The notes: generated by a model not told the origin, from the sequence alone. 64,000 nt of DNA from Enoplolaimus lenunculus (GCA_030248215.1 JASANG010000952.1:1-64000); one strand, 5' to 3'; shown: positions 22,054 to 36,060, numbered from the stretch's first letter. Numbers and translations are program-made.

Positions 22054-25000
22054 GTTAAGAAGAGATTTTCAGAGGATTTTGGAGGATGGGATTGTCCATG
22101 GAAACCTTTTTTTGCGGCAAAACCGTATTGTTACAAAAAGCAGCTTATGGCACGAGTCGTATTTAGAGCCATATACTATGGGCCTGAAGAAATCTTGAGC
22201 GACATTGCCTGAAACGAACTTATGAAAATTTTATAGTGTGGACATAACGTCATCTTTACCTTGATACTGAATCTTTATAAGCTGATTTGTCATTTTTCCA
22301 TACTGTTCGCATATAATTGCGGACTTTTTGCGTCAAATATGTTCTGATACGCTTTTTGGTTTGCATATTCAAATTTGAACTGAAACATATAACGTAACAA
22401 ATTCAAAACTGTCTAATTATAAACTTAAACAAGACATATGCTTTGGCTTTGCGATTACTTAAGTAAATGACCAGCCGGCTCAAATCCAAGGGGAATATTA
22501 TAGAGCTAAACGCCCTGAACTTTCGTAAAGATATATGTTATTAGAAGATAGCTTGAACTTCATTTCTAAAAGGTGTCACTTCAATTAAAAAATCTTTGAG
22601 GACGAACATAGCGTAACGATAAAACGTCGAGCTGAAGAAAGCAATAGGCTAAACAGTTATATATTGTTGCAAACGTGACTTATAAAATGTAAATGCGATC
22701 TTAAACTCTAAACTCACGTCCCAGATGTGTATCCAGGTGTGGTATCAGTTATACCATAATCGCCAAAATTTGCATTGTACGCCGGTGAAGATCCTATTGC
22801 GCCGCCGACCTGTCTAAATACAGCACTGAATAAAATTATCACAATAAATTTCATGCCTAAAGTCTAAAAGTAAAAATTCAATATATATCAAGGAACGACC
22901 GGATACCAACAAATGCAAGAGCCGGAGCCAGAACCGGGTACTTAATTCAAATGTATATAATACTAGATGGCATTCCAATATCAGAACGTAGCTAACAAGT
23001 ATTTCATTCGTCGCCTATGCTACCCAAAGGCTTTACGTAACAAAGCTTAACATTTCACCGCGATGAATTTTTAACACCTTAACAACAACGTTCTATTTGG
23101 GTAGCATTGCGTTTAGTTGCAATATTTATTTGGACCATGATACTTTTAAGCGCATCCAGTTTTTCCTAAGTACATCAAATAAAGGTGCCTTAAAATCAGG
23201 AACGGAAGTCTCGATCACGACAAATCTAGTATTTGGCAGTCTTGGGATAGGTTTGAATCTCGGTATCTTGGATCCGAGACCATAAGTCGAGGGTTCGACA
23301 ATGGAACGGTTGTATTGTTGAAGTAAGTGATGCCTAATAGATAAATAAAATTGTGCTGTGAATCTATGAATTTTCATAGTCACGCAATAATTATGCGCAG
23401 ATATTCTGAAAAAACAAAAACACTAAGAAAGACATAAAAACTACAAAAAATCCATTAGAAATAATTTATTTTGAAAATTTAAATTTTCTTCCGTGATCGC
23501 AAAAAACTGACCGGGACAGAGACATTTCATGGCCGGTCTCGGGTTTCGGTTTTTAACCGAGACCGCCCATCACTGCTTTGGATTGAGGCTATTATTTTGG
23601 CAGATAAAGCAAAATGTACAAGGGAGGCGTTTTAGGCGTATCACCCATATAGGCATAGCATCCTTGAGCGTTATACAGCAGATTAGTTAATGCAATCTAC
23701 CCAAAACTGTTCATCTAAAAAACTAGCAATTTGCTTTCTTATACCAAAAATAGCTGAAAAATGTATAGCAGAAATGCAAAACATAAACAAAAAATTTATG
23801 CCTTCGCCTCATTGTAGGTACATCTTTATGTCTCCAAATTTAGCCAAAAAAACAAGTAAAAATGCCATTTCAAACCACAAAACGCATTGTTTCGGCTTAA
23901 AATCCTGGGTCCGCCACTGATGTAGTCATTGAAAGGTTTAGAAATGTGAAAAATATGCAATGTACCTACATACTTAAACTGCTATTGTTAACAATGATGT
24001 GCTTTAGCAAAAAACATATGCAAAGTTTTGAAATTTTAATTGGCGTGTGAACTGAATTATAATCATATTTTCGGCCGAAAATATCGGAAACAGCATAATC
24101 AATTTCAAGCATAAACAGTCATGAAAAATATAATTTAAAAAGAGGGAAATACGAAATAAGGGGGCATTTGCATATATCTTGCCCTACCGCAGGTTTTAAG
24201 AATCTATTTCAGTTCCATGAAATTGCTATTACACGTATATACAATTGACATGGTTGCCATCAAACCAAAATTATTAAAGGATTATGATGGCTTTAAAAAA
24301 TTGTAGATTTATACCAAACCCTCAATGTACTTAACATTGCGCAACATTGGGACTGAATACCACAGCTACGATAGTTAACTCGCTAATTTACTTAAAATAG
24401 ACAATTTTTAGAACAGTATTTTGCAATTTATGCCCATATACTCGATCCATGTTTAGTTTAAGGGGCGTCCAGGTTTTTAGTGTGTCTATGAAAGAGTAGG
24501 TTTATATTCTAGATTACATTTTGTTGCGTAGGCTTAGGCTTTGGCTTTAGGCTTCGGCTTAGGAACTCATTTTGGCAACGTTTTTAGGCTTAGGCTTAGG
24601 AATACGCTTAATCTACAGTTACATATACTCAATAACGTCAATTTTTTGTATCTTTATCGTTATAATTAATTAAAAAATTCGCTCGACTACCAATACCAAC
24701 TGGTAACATTTTCGTTCGTTCTATACACAGTTGAGAATACGGGTCAACGGTTAATAGTTTAACTCGTTGAATAAGATAGTGGTTAACGTGCATCACTCTG
24801 TTGTTTCTTAGGACGTAACCATTGCTACGAATGTGTTGCAACATTCAACGTTATTGCTAGCGTCGAAGATGATCGCCATTCAACGCTTGGTCTTCAGATA
24901 CAAAGTTTTGTGAATCTTGTTTAAAAGTCGAACAAAGTAAACCATAACCGTGGCGTAACGGATAGCAAAAATAGGAAAGGGAAAATAGATATTAAAGTAT

Positions 25001-26268
25001 AATAGTGTCAAGTATATTTATTTTCTGCCAACACTACTAGAGACGTGCAAATATGTGTTTATCAAAAAGTTAAAAAAGCCTCTAAACCTATATGGCGAGC
25101 TTATTTTTCGACACCACTAAATTATTAACATAAAGGTGCGTGACATTAAAGTTTTGAAAGATTGGCTTTTGTCCAACTAACTGTACGCGTATTGGCATAT
25201 GCTTGGTTATGCTAAAATCGCATACAAAAAAAATCGGTCAAAAGTTTCAAGCTTAATTTGCACATTTTCCGTGGAGCCTTGAATGTTTGGGTTATCCCGG
25301 CAAAAATTTACAGAAGTCAGCCTCAGGTAGTCTCTGGTTTATGCCTGATAGAATAGGTTCCTGGCAACATCAGCAAGTTTGGCAGACAAGGAATATAGGT
25401 ATGCCCGTATTTACTTTGAGAGACTAACCATTTTTCACGAAACTGAAACAGAGTATTAATATTCAGATTTGAACTCTCTGTTTTTTAACGCTCCGGCTAG
25501 GCGCAGACCAGGCTAGGTTATAGACACTAGGAAACTTAATAGTTAGGTCCTTACATCCGAACCAACGTGTTTTGAACTGTACTGAAAATCAGGATAACTG
25601 GTTTCCTGTACCTTGTTTGTACTATGGCACCGTGTTTGCCGGGATTCGTTGGTGGAAATTTATTTTATTTATATTTTTCCCTTAAAAACATAGCTAGAAT
25701 ATGATAAGTTCGGTAAACTAGGTATACGGTTTTTAATAATGAATTGTTGCAGCTGAAAGAGGGGCGTTCTTACGACGCTTCAATCCAATGACTGACACAT
25801 TCTCAGTCTAGCGCACTATCGCTGAGCCACACGGTAATAATTGCTGCAAAAGTGCACATGTTTGAGAATACAGGCAAAGGTGTTAGTGCCTCTTAAGCTT
25901 TCAGTTGGGTTTAATCAACGCTGTTTTATGAGCAACTGCGAATCTAAGATTGTTTGCTGAGCATTGCAAGGTATATGTTATGCAAAAAGTAAACATGCTT
26001 ACACCTAATTTTATTATGCCACGTATTATATAGTGTGTTCGGCTAGGCTATTTATAACAGCTTCTTCCAAAAACCTACATTCTAAATTTGAATGAAAACT
26101 TAAATTTCAACCAAAGTTGAACTTATGATTTTGCAGAGAAAGCTCTTTGAACATTTAACCAACGTTTTGGACAAATAACAATGTAAAAGTTAATATTTAA
26201 TTTCAGGTTTTTCGGACCAATTTTCGTGATAAATTCATTAATGATTTTGATGCTGACAATCCTGAGAA
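22054..26268. other. Gene-free interval upstream of NRBP1
   Basis: No exon could be supported. A hAT-like tip lies at 23554-23574, a family B relative at 24445-24625, and a CGGGT/AGCCGGAGCC remnant near 22915. Open frames are short and AT-rich. Confidence 0.4.
24445..24625. mobile_element. Family B MITE relative
   Basis: Left part ATCCATGTTTAGTTTAAGGG matches the GGCC-ended family (ACTTTAAGGGGCG), followed by TTAGGC runs (GTAGGCTTAGGC; TTTTAGGCTTAGGCTTAGGA) and ACGCTTAATCTACAGTTAC. The right terminal repeat is lost. Confidence 0.5.
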
Positions 26269-26868
26269 CAGGGTGCCCGCGACCTGAAAAAAAACCTGAA
26301 AAACCTGATTTTTACTAAAACACCTGAAAAAACCTGATTTTTCGAAGCCCTTTGTTATAAAAATGGAAAAACCTGAAAAATGGCGCAGTAAAACCTGATT
26401 TTTTAAATGCCAACGATCGATTGGATGACTTTTATTGGGGTGTTTTTTCCAAATTGGAAGAACATGACGAGTTGTGGTCTGTCATAAAACTAGTGTTGAT
26501 TATGTCTCACGGAAACGCCGCCGAGGAAAGTAGGTTCTTCATCAACAATCACATGCTCGTTGAAACTCTGACCGAAGATTTTTTAATTGCCCAGCGGCTT
26601 GTTTACGACGTGATTCATAATGCCGGTGGTCCGTTAAATGTCGCCATTACTCCTGAGATAATGAATTCAGTCCGCCATGCTCGACAAGCGTACCGCCACA
26701 CCCTTGATGCTTAGTCAGGATTTTCAAAAGGGGGTCTACTTTTGATGTTGGGACGCCTACAAGAACCTAAAAGAAATTTTGTAAAAAAACCTGAAAACAC
26801 CTGAAAAATTTGGTAAAAAAAACCTGAAAAACCTGAAAAGTTGACCCTGCGAAGCCGTGGGCACCCTG
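26269..26868 (+). mobile_element. 600 bp hAT-like element carrying a transposase C-terminal domain
   Basis: Inverted tips CAGGGTGCCC and GGGCACCCTG, flanked by the perfect 6 bp repeat TGAGAA (26263-26268 and 26869-26874). Subterminal arrays of CCTGAAAAA lie at both sides in inverted sense. The centre holds an open frame (about 26410-26714) of about 100 residues: LDDFYWGVFSKLEEHDELW, then VLIMSHGNAAEESRFFINN and LIAQRLVYDVIHNAGG. The pattern LW..IK..L..SHG.A..E..F..N resembles the C-terminal dimerisation region of hAT-type transposases (from memory of the family, unverified). The rest of a transposase is absent. It ends 178 bases before the NRBP1 start codon. Confidence 0.6.
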
Positions 26869-27046
26869 TGAGAAATTCCGGACTGCCCTAGCCATATTAT
26901 CTGGGGACGGTGTTGAATTATAACAAAAGTTTTTGTGAAGTCATTTGTTAAAGAGCATCTTTCAATGTTTAGAAGCAATTACTGTTCCATTACCGTCGTT
27001 ATGTTTCGTCTCAGTGCTGGATACAGATTATGTTTAATCTTGTAGT

Positions 27047-30000
27047 ATGGATGAAAAGAAATTAGAAAAACCAGTGTCAAAATCAGATATTAATACAAGC
27101 CTGGTGAGTTCCTATGAAGTTTTCAACCTTGGCTCCGTGTTTGGTTTTTCTATTTGATATATTCCTGAGTTGTATAAGTGGAAGTGAGTTGCCAAACACG
27201 TCAGTATAGGTACATACTACATATTTGCAGCCATATCCGATAAAACGATCAACGGTATGTCTGTTTATATTTTTTCACCCTTCGTTTTCGCTGCAAATCG
27301 TGGCACTTGTGATTTAAGGCACTACACATGATCCAGAATTCAAAACACCATTTTAAAATATTAGTCTTTCTAATTGAACATATATTCTCAAAATTACTGT
27401 TTCTTTGTTTAGATCTCGAGGTATGATCTTCCAGTAAACAGCAACATTTCGACTACTATAAGCAGTGTATCATCGGTATCTAGTGATAAAAATCGAAGCG
27501 AAATGACTGAGACAACACGTGGTTCGACACCTTCAACACACCATCAATCCCAAGAGCAACAACTGCAACAACAGCAACATCAATTGAATACCGTCGAGCT
27601 AAACGATTCAGAAGATGAAGATGGCAATGAAGTGTTGGAAGAGAGTCCTTGTGGTCGATGGCAAAAACGCCGAGAGCAGGTTTGAGTTGTTGAAAAGATT
27701 TATTCGATTGAAGTGTTGAAGTATATAAGAACTGTAATCAGCTTTTTCAAAAGTACGTAGTATATATAATATGTATGTGAACTATAGTTGCTAATTTAGA
27801 TATATATCACTTATTATATGTAAATGTACCTATGCTGCTTGTTATACTTTGAAGTACATGTTACGTATATAAAGATAAGGGCTGCAAAATGCAAAGCATT
27901 GTTCTAAAAGCAAAATTTAAATCATTTACATACTTGTTAATTGTTCAGGTTATGTTAACATTTGCTTCAGGTTCGACAACGTGACGTGCCTGGTATTGAT
28001 GCTGCATATCTGGCAATGGACAATGATGAAGGGGTAGAAGTTGTTTGGAACGAAGTTCAGTTTTCTGAACGGAAAAATTTTAAATCCAAAGAGGTAATCG
28101 TAACATATAGATATATAGTAATTACATATGCGTTGTTTTGTATTTTAGATGTATTTTGCTAGGAGAACGAAAATAAATCCTGTTTCCTCAACGCATTCTG
28201 CAAATTTTAATGGTTAAGCCGAAAAAGCGAAGGTGTGTCATTTTTACTCCTAGTTCACGGTTTGAATTGAAATTGTACAGTTAAAAGCATCTGTGAACCA
28301 TAGGTATTTGTAGAACTTGACATTTATATTATGTGTACCATTCGGGCCTCTCTCTAGGGTAAAAATTTGTTAAGGGCGACCTGCGACGGGCGCGCCCAAA
28401 ATATGAGGGGTGCTTCCGCCCTCAAATTTTCAATTTTTTTTCCAAAGTTTCGCCAAAAATGTAGATACATGTGACAACTGTGGTAAATTTGTGTACATAT
28501 ACGCATCAGCAATTGAGTGCACAATGGTGTCATCAGCACAAAGCAAAAAGCTGGAACATCGACATATCAACACGGAAGGTAAAAAGACTTTGATGATATG
28601 CACAATAAAAGTTTCACGAGGCCCATAATTTGGTGAGGGCGCCCCCTGCCGGGGGGGGGGGCAAGCTAAAAATTGGTAGGGCGATTTGAGGGTGGCTAAA
28701 ATTTAGAAAATGACCATTATGATGAGGGCTGAAGTTTTTGGGGAGGGCGCCTCCTCACTCCCCCCTCAATAGGGAGAGACCAACCATTGTTGGTTAAGCC
28801 ACTTTGTAAAAGGCACGCAAGTTATTTATACTAACTGTTTTGATTTTTTTTTCATGTCATTGGAGGTAGTTGGTGCTAAAAGTGGATTAGTATGAAGGGA
28901 ATTATTCGACCGGGTAACCATTACAAATGATTTGCTGTAAACGGCGTATTTATTTTGACAATCCGCTGATTTTTATGTTACATATATTGTATCCATGTGT
29001 TGGGTTGAGATAGAGCAATCATATATATCATTGGGTGAAATATATTTTGGGTGTTTTCAGGAAAAAATCAAGTCGATATTTGACAACCTAACTCAATTGC
29101 ATCATCGAAATCTCGTTAAGTTTCACAAATACTGGACTGATATGAATTCTGAGAAACCAAGGGTGAGATTTGTTGTAGCACTCATCAGGGTGTAAATGGG
29201 TAGTAAAAATAACGGAAACGGATAATGATCCGAATAACGGAAATGGAAAACGAATATAGAAGTATAAAAGTTTCAAAGATGTTTTATGTTTTGCCAAAAC
29301 AATTAAGACATGCAAATATTCATCGTGTTCTCCAAAATTTTAAAGAAACAAACAATAGCGGATGCACCGAAATTTTTAAAATTTGGATGAATTTTCTAAT
29401 TTTATATGTGTTCAAATCTGTTGCAAACCCTAGTTATTCCTTGACATAAATATTGTTTTTTGCATCACATCTTTCGGTGTTTCATCGCGTGTTTTACGCA
29501 GAAATATTTGTTTGCGTTGTGCACGCGTTAAGCATTGATATGTGAACGGGAAAATGTGAAATCAAGTGCTTAACATGGGGAAGGGTTTAGGGGTGAATCC
29601 CTATTTTGGAATTTTTATCCTGGAGTTTTGGATTTTTTTATGTTGGTAACACGGTTCTTAGAAATTTTCATAGAACACTGCCCATTTTATTACAATACTG
29701 GCTACACCTTTGTGTGAAATTAAGTTTGTGACGTCTGAATTAAACTACAACAGTTAGTTGTTTATCCTCGAGTGATACCATCGGTGTTTTGAGTGACATT
29801 CTAGTGAAGTATACGTACAGCTCTTTTTTATGTGTAAACTGGTTATAGTTGATTGTTTGTTGTAGATTATTTTCATTACCGAATACATGTCTTCCGGTTC
29901 GATGTCTCAGTTTCTAAAGTCAGCGCGTCAGAGTAATTCGGTGCTTAGTAATCGCGTAAGTTTCAATTTATGCGATTTTTTCACGCTTTAAAATCAGTTT

Positions 30001-33000
30001 TCACTATATTTTAAGTCATAGTTTGCTTTAACTGCTGTTCAAGTGTTGGGATCTATTGTCGGTACTGCCCGTTACTTTTGCTAACTGTTCATATGAATCT
30101 AGAAGTTGTATATTCCAGCCCCAAAGTCTATTTTAGTAGCGATTGTTTATATCTTGCAAATAACGTAATCTGCATGCGGATGGATTGGCGTTAGCCACTT
30201 GGATGGTTGGAGGATTGCGCGCCGTGCCAGGGCAGGCGCTACATGAATTTGATAGTTGATAAACAGTAGCTTGAACTGTGCTAAATATTTGTGAGTAAAC
30301 TTTAAATTACTTAACTTCAGGCTTGGAAGAAATGGTGTACACAAATTTTGTCTGCCCTTAAGTAAGTATTATTAGCATTCTGGTAACCTGTTTGTAGCTG
30401 CAGTCCAGGCACTCGTTAATTTTAGCTTTTATTTGAACTGAAATATCGCAGTTTTGGATATTCACTTGGTAGTAGCAGGGAGAGTTCTTTATCCGGGACT
30501 CCGGTTTCTAATTGAGGAAAGTTTCTGACTCTTTTCATTATTAAATTACTGTTTTAACCGAACGTCCTAGTCAGTCAAGCTTGGTCGCTCGAATATAACA
30601 TGTAAACTAAACACACTTTCCTCGCATGTACGTTTATTTAAATATTACGAAAGGTGCGTCTATCTCATTAAAACTTGCTTTAACGCTTATTGGGGGACTT
30701 AGCGGTGTGCAAGAGGGTGTATAAAAGGCATCCACCGAGTGGATGTTCCTAAGATATATACCAGAATGCGTCAGGAAATCCGGCTCTGGCTGCGGAAAAA
30801 ATCGATATCCGACGTAGGTATCCTAACTTGCGGGATGTTTTTATCTGTTTTCTTTAAGCACCGTGTATTTTGGAATCGGCATAGGTTCGGCATCTTCAAA
30901 ATTTGAAAATAACAGCTGTCATGCGAAACTTTTTGTTTGAAAATGAGGCACCGTTTTTCCGGGTAGCACCGAACTGACTATTTGACCGATTCCAAATGCG
31001 AATCCATTACGATATTATATATATTTATATATTATATATCTGTTTTATAGCTATTTGCATTCTGGTGAGCCACCGATAATTCATGGTAATCTAACGTGCA
31101 ATACAATATTTATTCAACACAATGGCCTTGTCAAAATTGGTTGTGGTAAGTTTTGTGTTTTCAACCTGGTTCGGTTTATAGTGTATACTAGTCAAAATGG
31201 ATGCAAAATTTACAGCGCGTTTTTCTATGTTGGAACAATGCCCGAAATATATGTTGGATGTTTTCCTATTATATTGTAGGTTATCACCCCTATAAAGTCA
31301 TCATAGTCTTGAATACGTACTGCAGGATGATTTTTGTTAAACTACGTAATCCTTTTCCATTTGTTGGTCAACTTTTTGCGTTAGGCTCTAGCATCATTAC
31401 GACAAGGGTTTTAAGTAATAAAATGTTTCAAATTATTTAAATATTAGTTGTCGAGCAGGGAATTCTAAAGGTTTATATGCTTATGTTACCACATATTCAA
31501 ATAACACTAAACCTATAGTACAACTTCACAAAGTGTTTCGTGAGCAAGATCAGGTTGCAGCCTGGGGGAAGACGGTTCTTGATTTTGATTTCAAACCCGT
31601 TTGAGATTTTTTCCGAGATTTAAACAATTTTTTAGTTCGTAACGCAAGAAATCCCCCACGAAGTTTTTAGAGAACGTTACTCCACGGCAATCAGCGTACT
31701 GGGCATTCGCTGGGTCGCGGCGCAGTGAGGGGTATCAATCCGAGGCGTCCTGGTTCGCAGCGCTAAAAAACTAAGCACATAGTCCAAAACAACCATAAAT
31801 CAAAAACAACCATAAATAATATTCACAGATAAAATATATGACATATGATGGAGAGGAAGGGTATGTTTAATTCCTACTGATTATGTTATTCCCAAATAAG
31901 TAAGGAACTTAAATTAACCGGGGAAAGAAATCTTGAGTGGGAGGCTGAACCGGGGCAATGTTAAGTGGAGGCCCCACACCCCCCTCCCCAGTAGGGAACC
32001 GCAGAGCATAGCAAGTAATTTAAACACTTAGCGATTTTTTTCAGTTGCTCCTGATGCCATACAACATCACGTTAAAACGTTTCGAGAAAATTTGAAGAGC
32101 ATGCACTATATTGCGCCAGAGTATGAAAGTATGTGTAATTATTATTTTTGTTTTTAATAATGACAGCCTGAAGAAATGTGCAGATTTCTGCTGGCCATAT
32201 TTATTCAGATGTTGAGACGTTGCCATAGCTTTGGGAAGCCACATGTGTAAAATACATGCCAAAATTTATGCAATTACATTTTGTTGATTTTACTGCAAAT
32301 ATCATATCCGTGTATCATTTTATCATTGTGAATTTATAGTATGTGTTCGCGATGTTTTAGATAATAGTGGCTCTATAACCACTGCTACCGATATTTATTC
32401 ATATGGTATATGCGCGCTTGAGGTATGTTATATTTTTGCATAATTGTTTTTACAATGCAGTAATGTTATATTATTCGTACTGTATTGATTTCGTTTATGT
32501 GAAACTAGTGTGAAATACGTACTAGTTGCAGTGATGACTGACACATTTTATGGAATTATGAATTGTTATAAAATTGTTATTTCACAATGTGAAAAAATGT
32601 TTTTAAGACGATAAAGCTAATTAGCGAGTGTTACACAATAATCTGCTGCAATTATTATGTTGTTTTGTTATAGATGGCTGTCCTTGGATTGTCGTGCAAT
32701 GGTGAAATGTTTGTGTCACCAGAAGTGATACAAAAGAAAATCGACTCTCTCGAATGGCCTCTACAAAAAGTAAGAGAATAATTGTGCAGCTGTGCGTGTA
32801 ACATCGTGAAAGATATTGGTACGTAAGGTTTGTTTTATAGAGTTTTAAGCACTTGAAGCGCGTTATGAGTCTTTAAATATAAAGAATACGAGAGCAAGCA
32901 ATGTAGCTGTGCAGTGCAAATATATTGTTGCAGGACTTTATCACAAAATGTCTCAATAAAGATCCAAAGCAACGTCCGACTGCAAAAGAATTATTGTTTC

Positions 33001-36000
33001 ATTCTGTTCTCTTCGAAGTCCATTCCTTGAAATTGCTCGCTGCTCATGTTCTTGTTGGAAATCCACGTAAGTCAAGTTTTTATTGCCACATATATAAAGC
33101 TACTACGGCTCTGGATTGTCGCCGAATCATTTTAAGAACACATATCTCAAACAGTACAAGAAGTCGTGCGGCGAATTTTTGTGACACCTAAGTATCAGGG
33201 TACAGAAAGTTTAGCGAAATTAGAGCATACTGAGAACGTATGTAGTGTCATTGTCTCAAATCAGTGTATTACTTTTGAACTTCTTATTAAGCATACAAAC
33301 TGGAAAATACAATGTCGACTGTTTAGGAGTAAACAGTATGCACAAAAAGTGGATCTGTTTTGGTAAGACTTAAAATTTTCTCAAAATAATTGTAGGATTC
33401 GAAACTGACAGTGCAACATCACTGGAAACTGACGAAAATAAAACGCGCGTTATTGCTGAAATTATTCATGACGATGGCCGGCCACCACATCAGCTTTTGT
33501 AAGTGAATTATGCGACATAGTTTATGTACTGTAATTCCTGTTTATATACTTTTCATTTTTTAAAAATTGTATTGAAAATAAATTAATTGAAAGTGAACCT
33601 GGACTCTATAGGGCCGAGTCCATTAAAGTGAATCCAGTGTAATTCTACCAAGTTTTAGTTTTGACTTTAAACTTTTCAATCCACAAGTTTTTTATGATGT
33701 GCAGCAATATCAATTTGTTCACTATTACGTTTTACGATGTACTTATAGTTTGATTGTTTTTGAAGCGTTAAGTTTCTCAATATTATTTTTTTGCAGTGCA
33801 ACAAGTGTCGCAACGCTTGATATTGACAAGTTTTTAGAAGACGTTAAGTAAGTGTTAATATTATTATTATTATTACTATCAGCTCACTAGATAGGTAACA
33901 TTAATGAATATCTAAAATTAAATTCTGCATATTGTGGTGAACAAATTTAAATGCAGCCGCGATCGCCTTCCGAACCACTACCTTGATGGCAATGTTTTAT
34001 TTGGAGAAGGCGGCAAAGTTGATCATGGCACAGACCCATGTTGTAAGGGCATGCCCACTTCGAGACAGGGGAGCTGGGTACTTGGGGTATTCCAAGCTTG
34101 GCCCAGAAGGCAAGTCTGAGTTAGATGACAAACGTATTTGTACTGATTTTAGAAATGGAAACTATCCCCTCACTGCAGTTGCCGTGTCAGTGCCTACAAG
34201 CGGATCTGATGTTGTAGTGAAAAAGAATGGGGCAGAAAAGGATTCTATGCATTCCGGTCATGGCTGTGGTATGTTGTACACATTGTCAAGCCTTTTTGCA
34301 GTATCTCACTAGCTTTGAATTGAATTTAACTGTGCATTTTTCAGTGCAGTGTATCGTAAAGTTCTAAGCCGCAACTCTGACCACGATTGTTCGCTTCTTG
34401 AAATTAATCTTGGGGACCACGATTTAAACTGCTCACAATTACCGTGACCATTGTAGACACAATCGCGGGCATGGCGTACTTAACTCTGTTCGAAACTGTG
34501 GAATTATAAGACTTGAGACGCAATGAACTAAGCAGAATATTCAAAGTTTTATACAATCATAAATTGTTTATGTTTTAGGGCGATCAGTAGACGCTTCCGA
34601 TTCACATGGCACCGCAAATGTAACCGGAGTGGTCGATAGCAGTAATTCGGGTTTTGGTTCAGATGCGGGGAAGAAAATGCCACCGGATAGTAATTCTGAA
34701 GGGCAATTTGTCGAGGGTCGACGCATACTCAAAATGTCTGCAGAAGCCCGACTGAAAGAGTCCGCTCCGAGTCATCACACTTTCACGGTAATATTAAAAA
34801 TTTAGGCCCGTGTATAGAACAGGGCCGGAACAGTAGTATAAGTATATTCCTAAACCTAATCGTAAGCCTAAGCCTGATCGTATGGATGAGTCTATTCCTA
34901 AGCCTAAGCCTAAGCGTAAGCCTAAGCCTAAGCAAAAAAATTTGTCTAAAGCTTAAACTGACTCTATTATAGCCCCTTAGGAAACGATCCAGCCCTGTTT
35001 TATACATGGGCCAAAATTTATAACACTAATGCGGCAAGCTCGAAAAGAGCTACACAGTGTTTTATCAATACACATATGGATAGTACAAAATCTCAACAAG
35101 ACGTGAGAGCCTTCGGGTTCGACCGTCAACTTTTTATAGATGATTGTTGATGAGAAACACCTATTATCCGAGCGACAGAGATTAGCGACAAAGATTCGAA
35201 CACTAGCTTGAAAATAGCTGTCTGATTCAAAAACAAATTAATGAACGAACGGAAAAAATGAAACACCTATTCAATTACCACGATGAAGGTGTAGAAAGAA
35301 AAGATTTTGGATTGTTCAGAATGATAACGACGCCTGAGTCAAAAGGTTGTATATGAAAATTATGTTTTGAGAAAAATTGAAAAACTAATTTGCTTTGTAG
35401 CTGTAAAAGTATACAGAAAAATGTTGTACGTAACGTTTTCAGCTTGCCGTGGTTTTGCGTATGGACGATGGCATGAATCGACACCTAAACTGTGAGATCA
35501 ATGAAAAAGACACGCCAAAACAGCTGGCGGATGAATTAGTTTTCCATGGTTTTATTAATTCCGTAAGTTATAATTATAATATTGTAATTGCGCAACTGAA
35601 AATAAGAACACATTCACTTCAAAGTTTTTGGAGTTTTTGCGAATGTAACATTTATCCGAAAGCTGATTCAATTGTTTTGAACTTTAACTACTTTTATTTT
35701 TGAAAATTTTCAGAAAAGGGTCTGAAATTTTTGTTTAAGACATTGTTTCATAAACGATTAAGACATTTATGTCTCTACTAAATTTCCAGGTTGCAAGGTG
35801 TGACAAATCTAAAATTTGCGGCACGTTTTCGCAAAACCGGAATTGGAAGTTGTTCAATTGAACCCAAAAGTTAAACCAGAATCGAACCCGGAGCCTTAGT
35901 ACTGTTGATAATGTTTTAGAGAGATTGCGATGACATGGTAATGCTTATTGACGACGCAATAAAGCGTTTACGCGCAGAAATGCAGCAAAACAAAAACGAA

Positions 36001-36060
36001 ACCAGTAGCGAGAATGTCGAACCGATGCAGACTGAAGAACCCCGTAATATCATAACGTGA
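27047..36060 (+). CDS. NRBP1: Nuclear receptor-binding protein (NRBP1/Madm) pseudokinase, complete
   Basis: Seventeen coding exons, all GT-AG and phase-consistent, give 636 residues: 27047-27103, 27413-27679, 27971-28093, 29061-29162, 29866-29955, 30321-30361, 31051-31145, 32045-32128, 32340-32422, 32674-32769, 32934-33066, 33396-33498, 33797-33847, 34153-34268, 34579-34787, 35443-35562, 35920-36060. A Ser/Gln-rich start precedes the signature EESPCGRWQKRREQV and VPGIDAAYLAMD. The kinase-like fold has VEVVWNEVQF where active kinases carry the ATP-binding Lys, HGN in place of HRD, and KIGCVAPD in place of DFG, so it is a pseudokinase as in the family. The tail keeps HSLKLLAAHVLVG, LDIDKFLEDVKNGNYPLTA and the C-terminal VVLRMDDGMNRHLNCEI domain. 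NRBP1 is known as an Elongin-BC substrate adaptor and binds TSC22-type proteins. Longer than human NRBP1 (535) through low-complexity inserts. Confidence 0.96.
28345..28782. mobile_element. MITE-like repeat in NRBP1 intron 3
   Basis: Inverted tips GGGCCTCTCTCTAGGG and CAATAGGGAGAGACC enclose about 440 bp with G-rich, C-rich words (GGGCGCCC, a run of ten G at about 28652). Related GGGGGCAAAAATTTT wording occurs in the 56896-57054 element. No coding sequence. Confidence 0.5.
34805..35012. mobile_element. Family B MITE, 208 bp, with perfect 8 bp TSD
   Basis: Starts GGCCCGTGTATAGAACAGGG and ends CCCTGTTTTATACATGGGCC. An exact AAAATTTA duplication lies at 34797-34804 and 35013-35020. The centre is a run of GCCTAA hexamers (the complement of TTAGGC). 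The same 208 bp length recurs at 49320-49527. Sits in the NRBP1 intron after the 34579-34787 exon, 17 bases from its donor. Confidence 0.85.

Noticed and set aside
33957-34152. A long open frame running directly into the NRBP1 exon at 34153
   Set aside because: The frame that reads through is two bases out of phase with the donor at 33847. Using the acceptor at 33956 gives the other frame, which stops at 34119, while the acceptor at 34152 restores the conserved VKNGNYPLTA.
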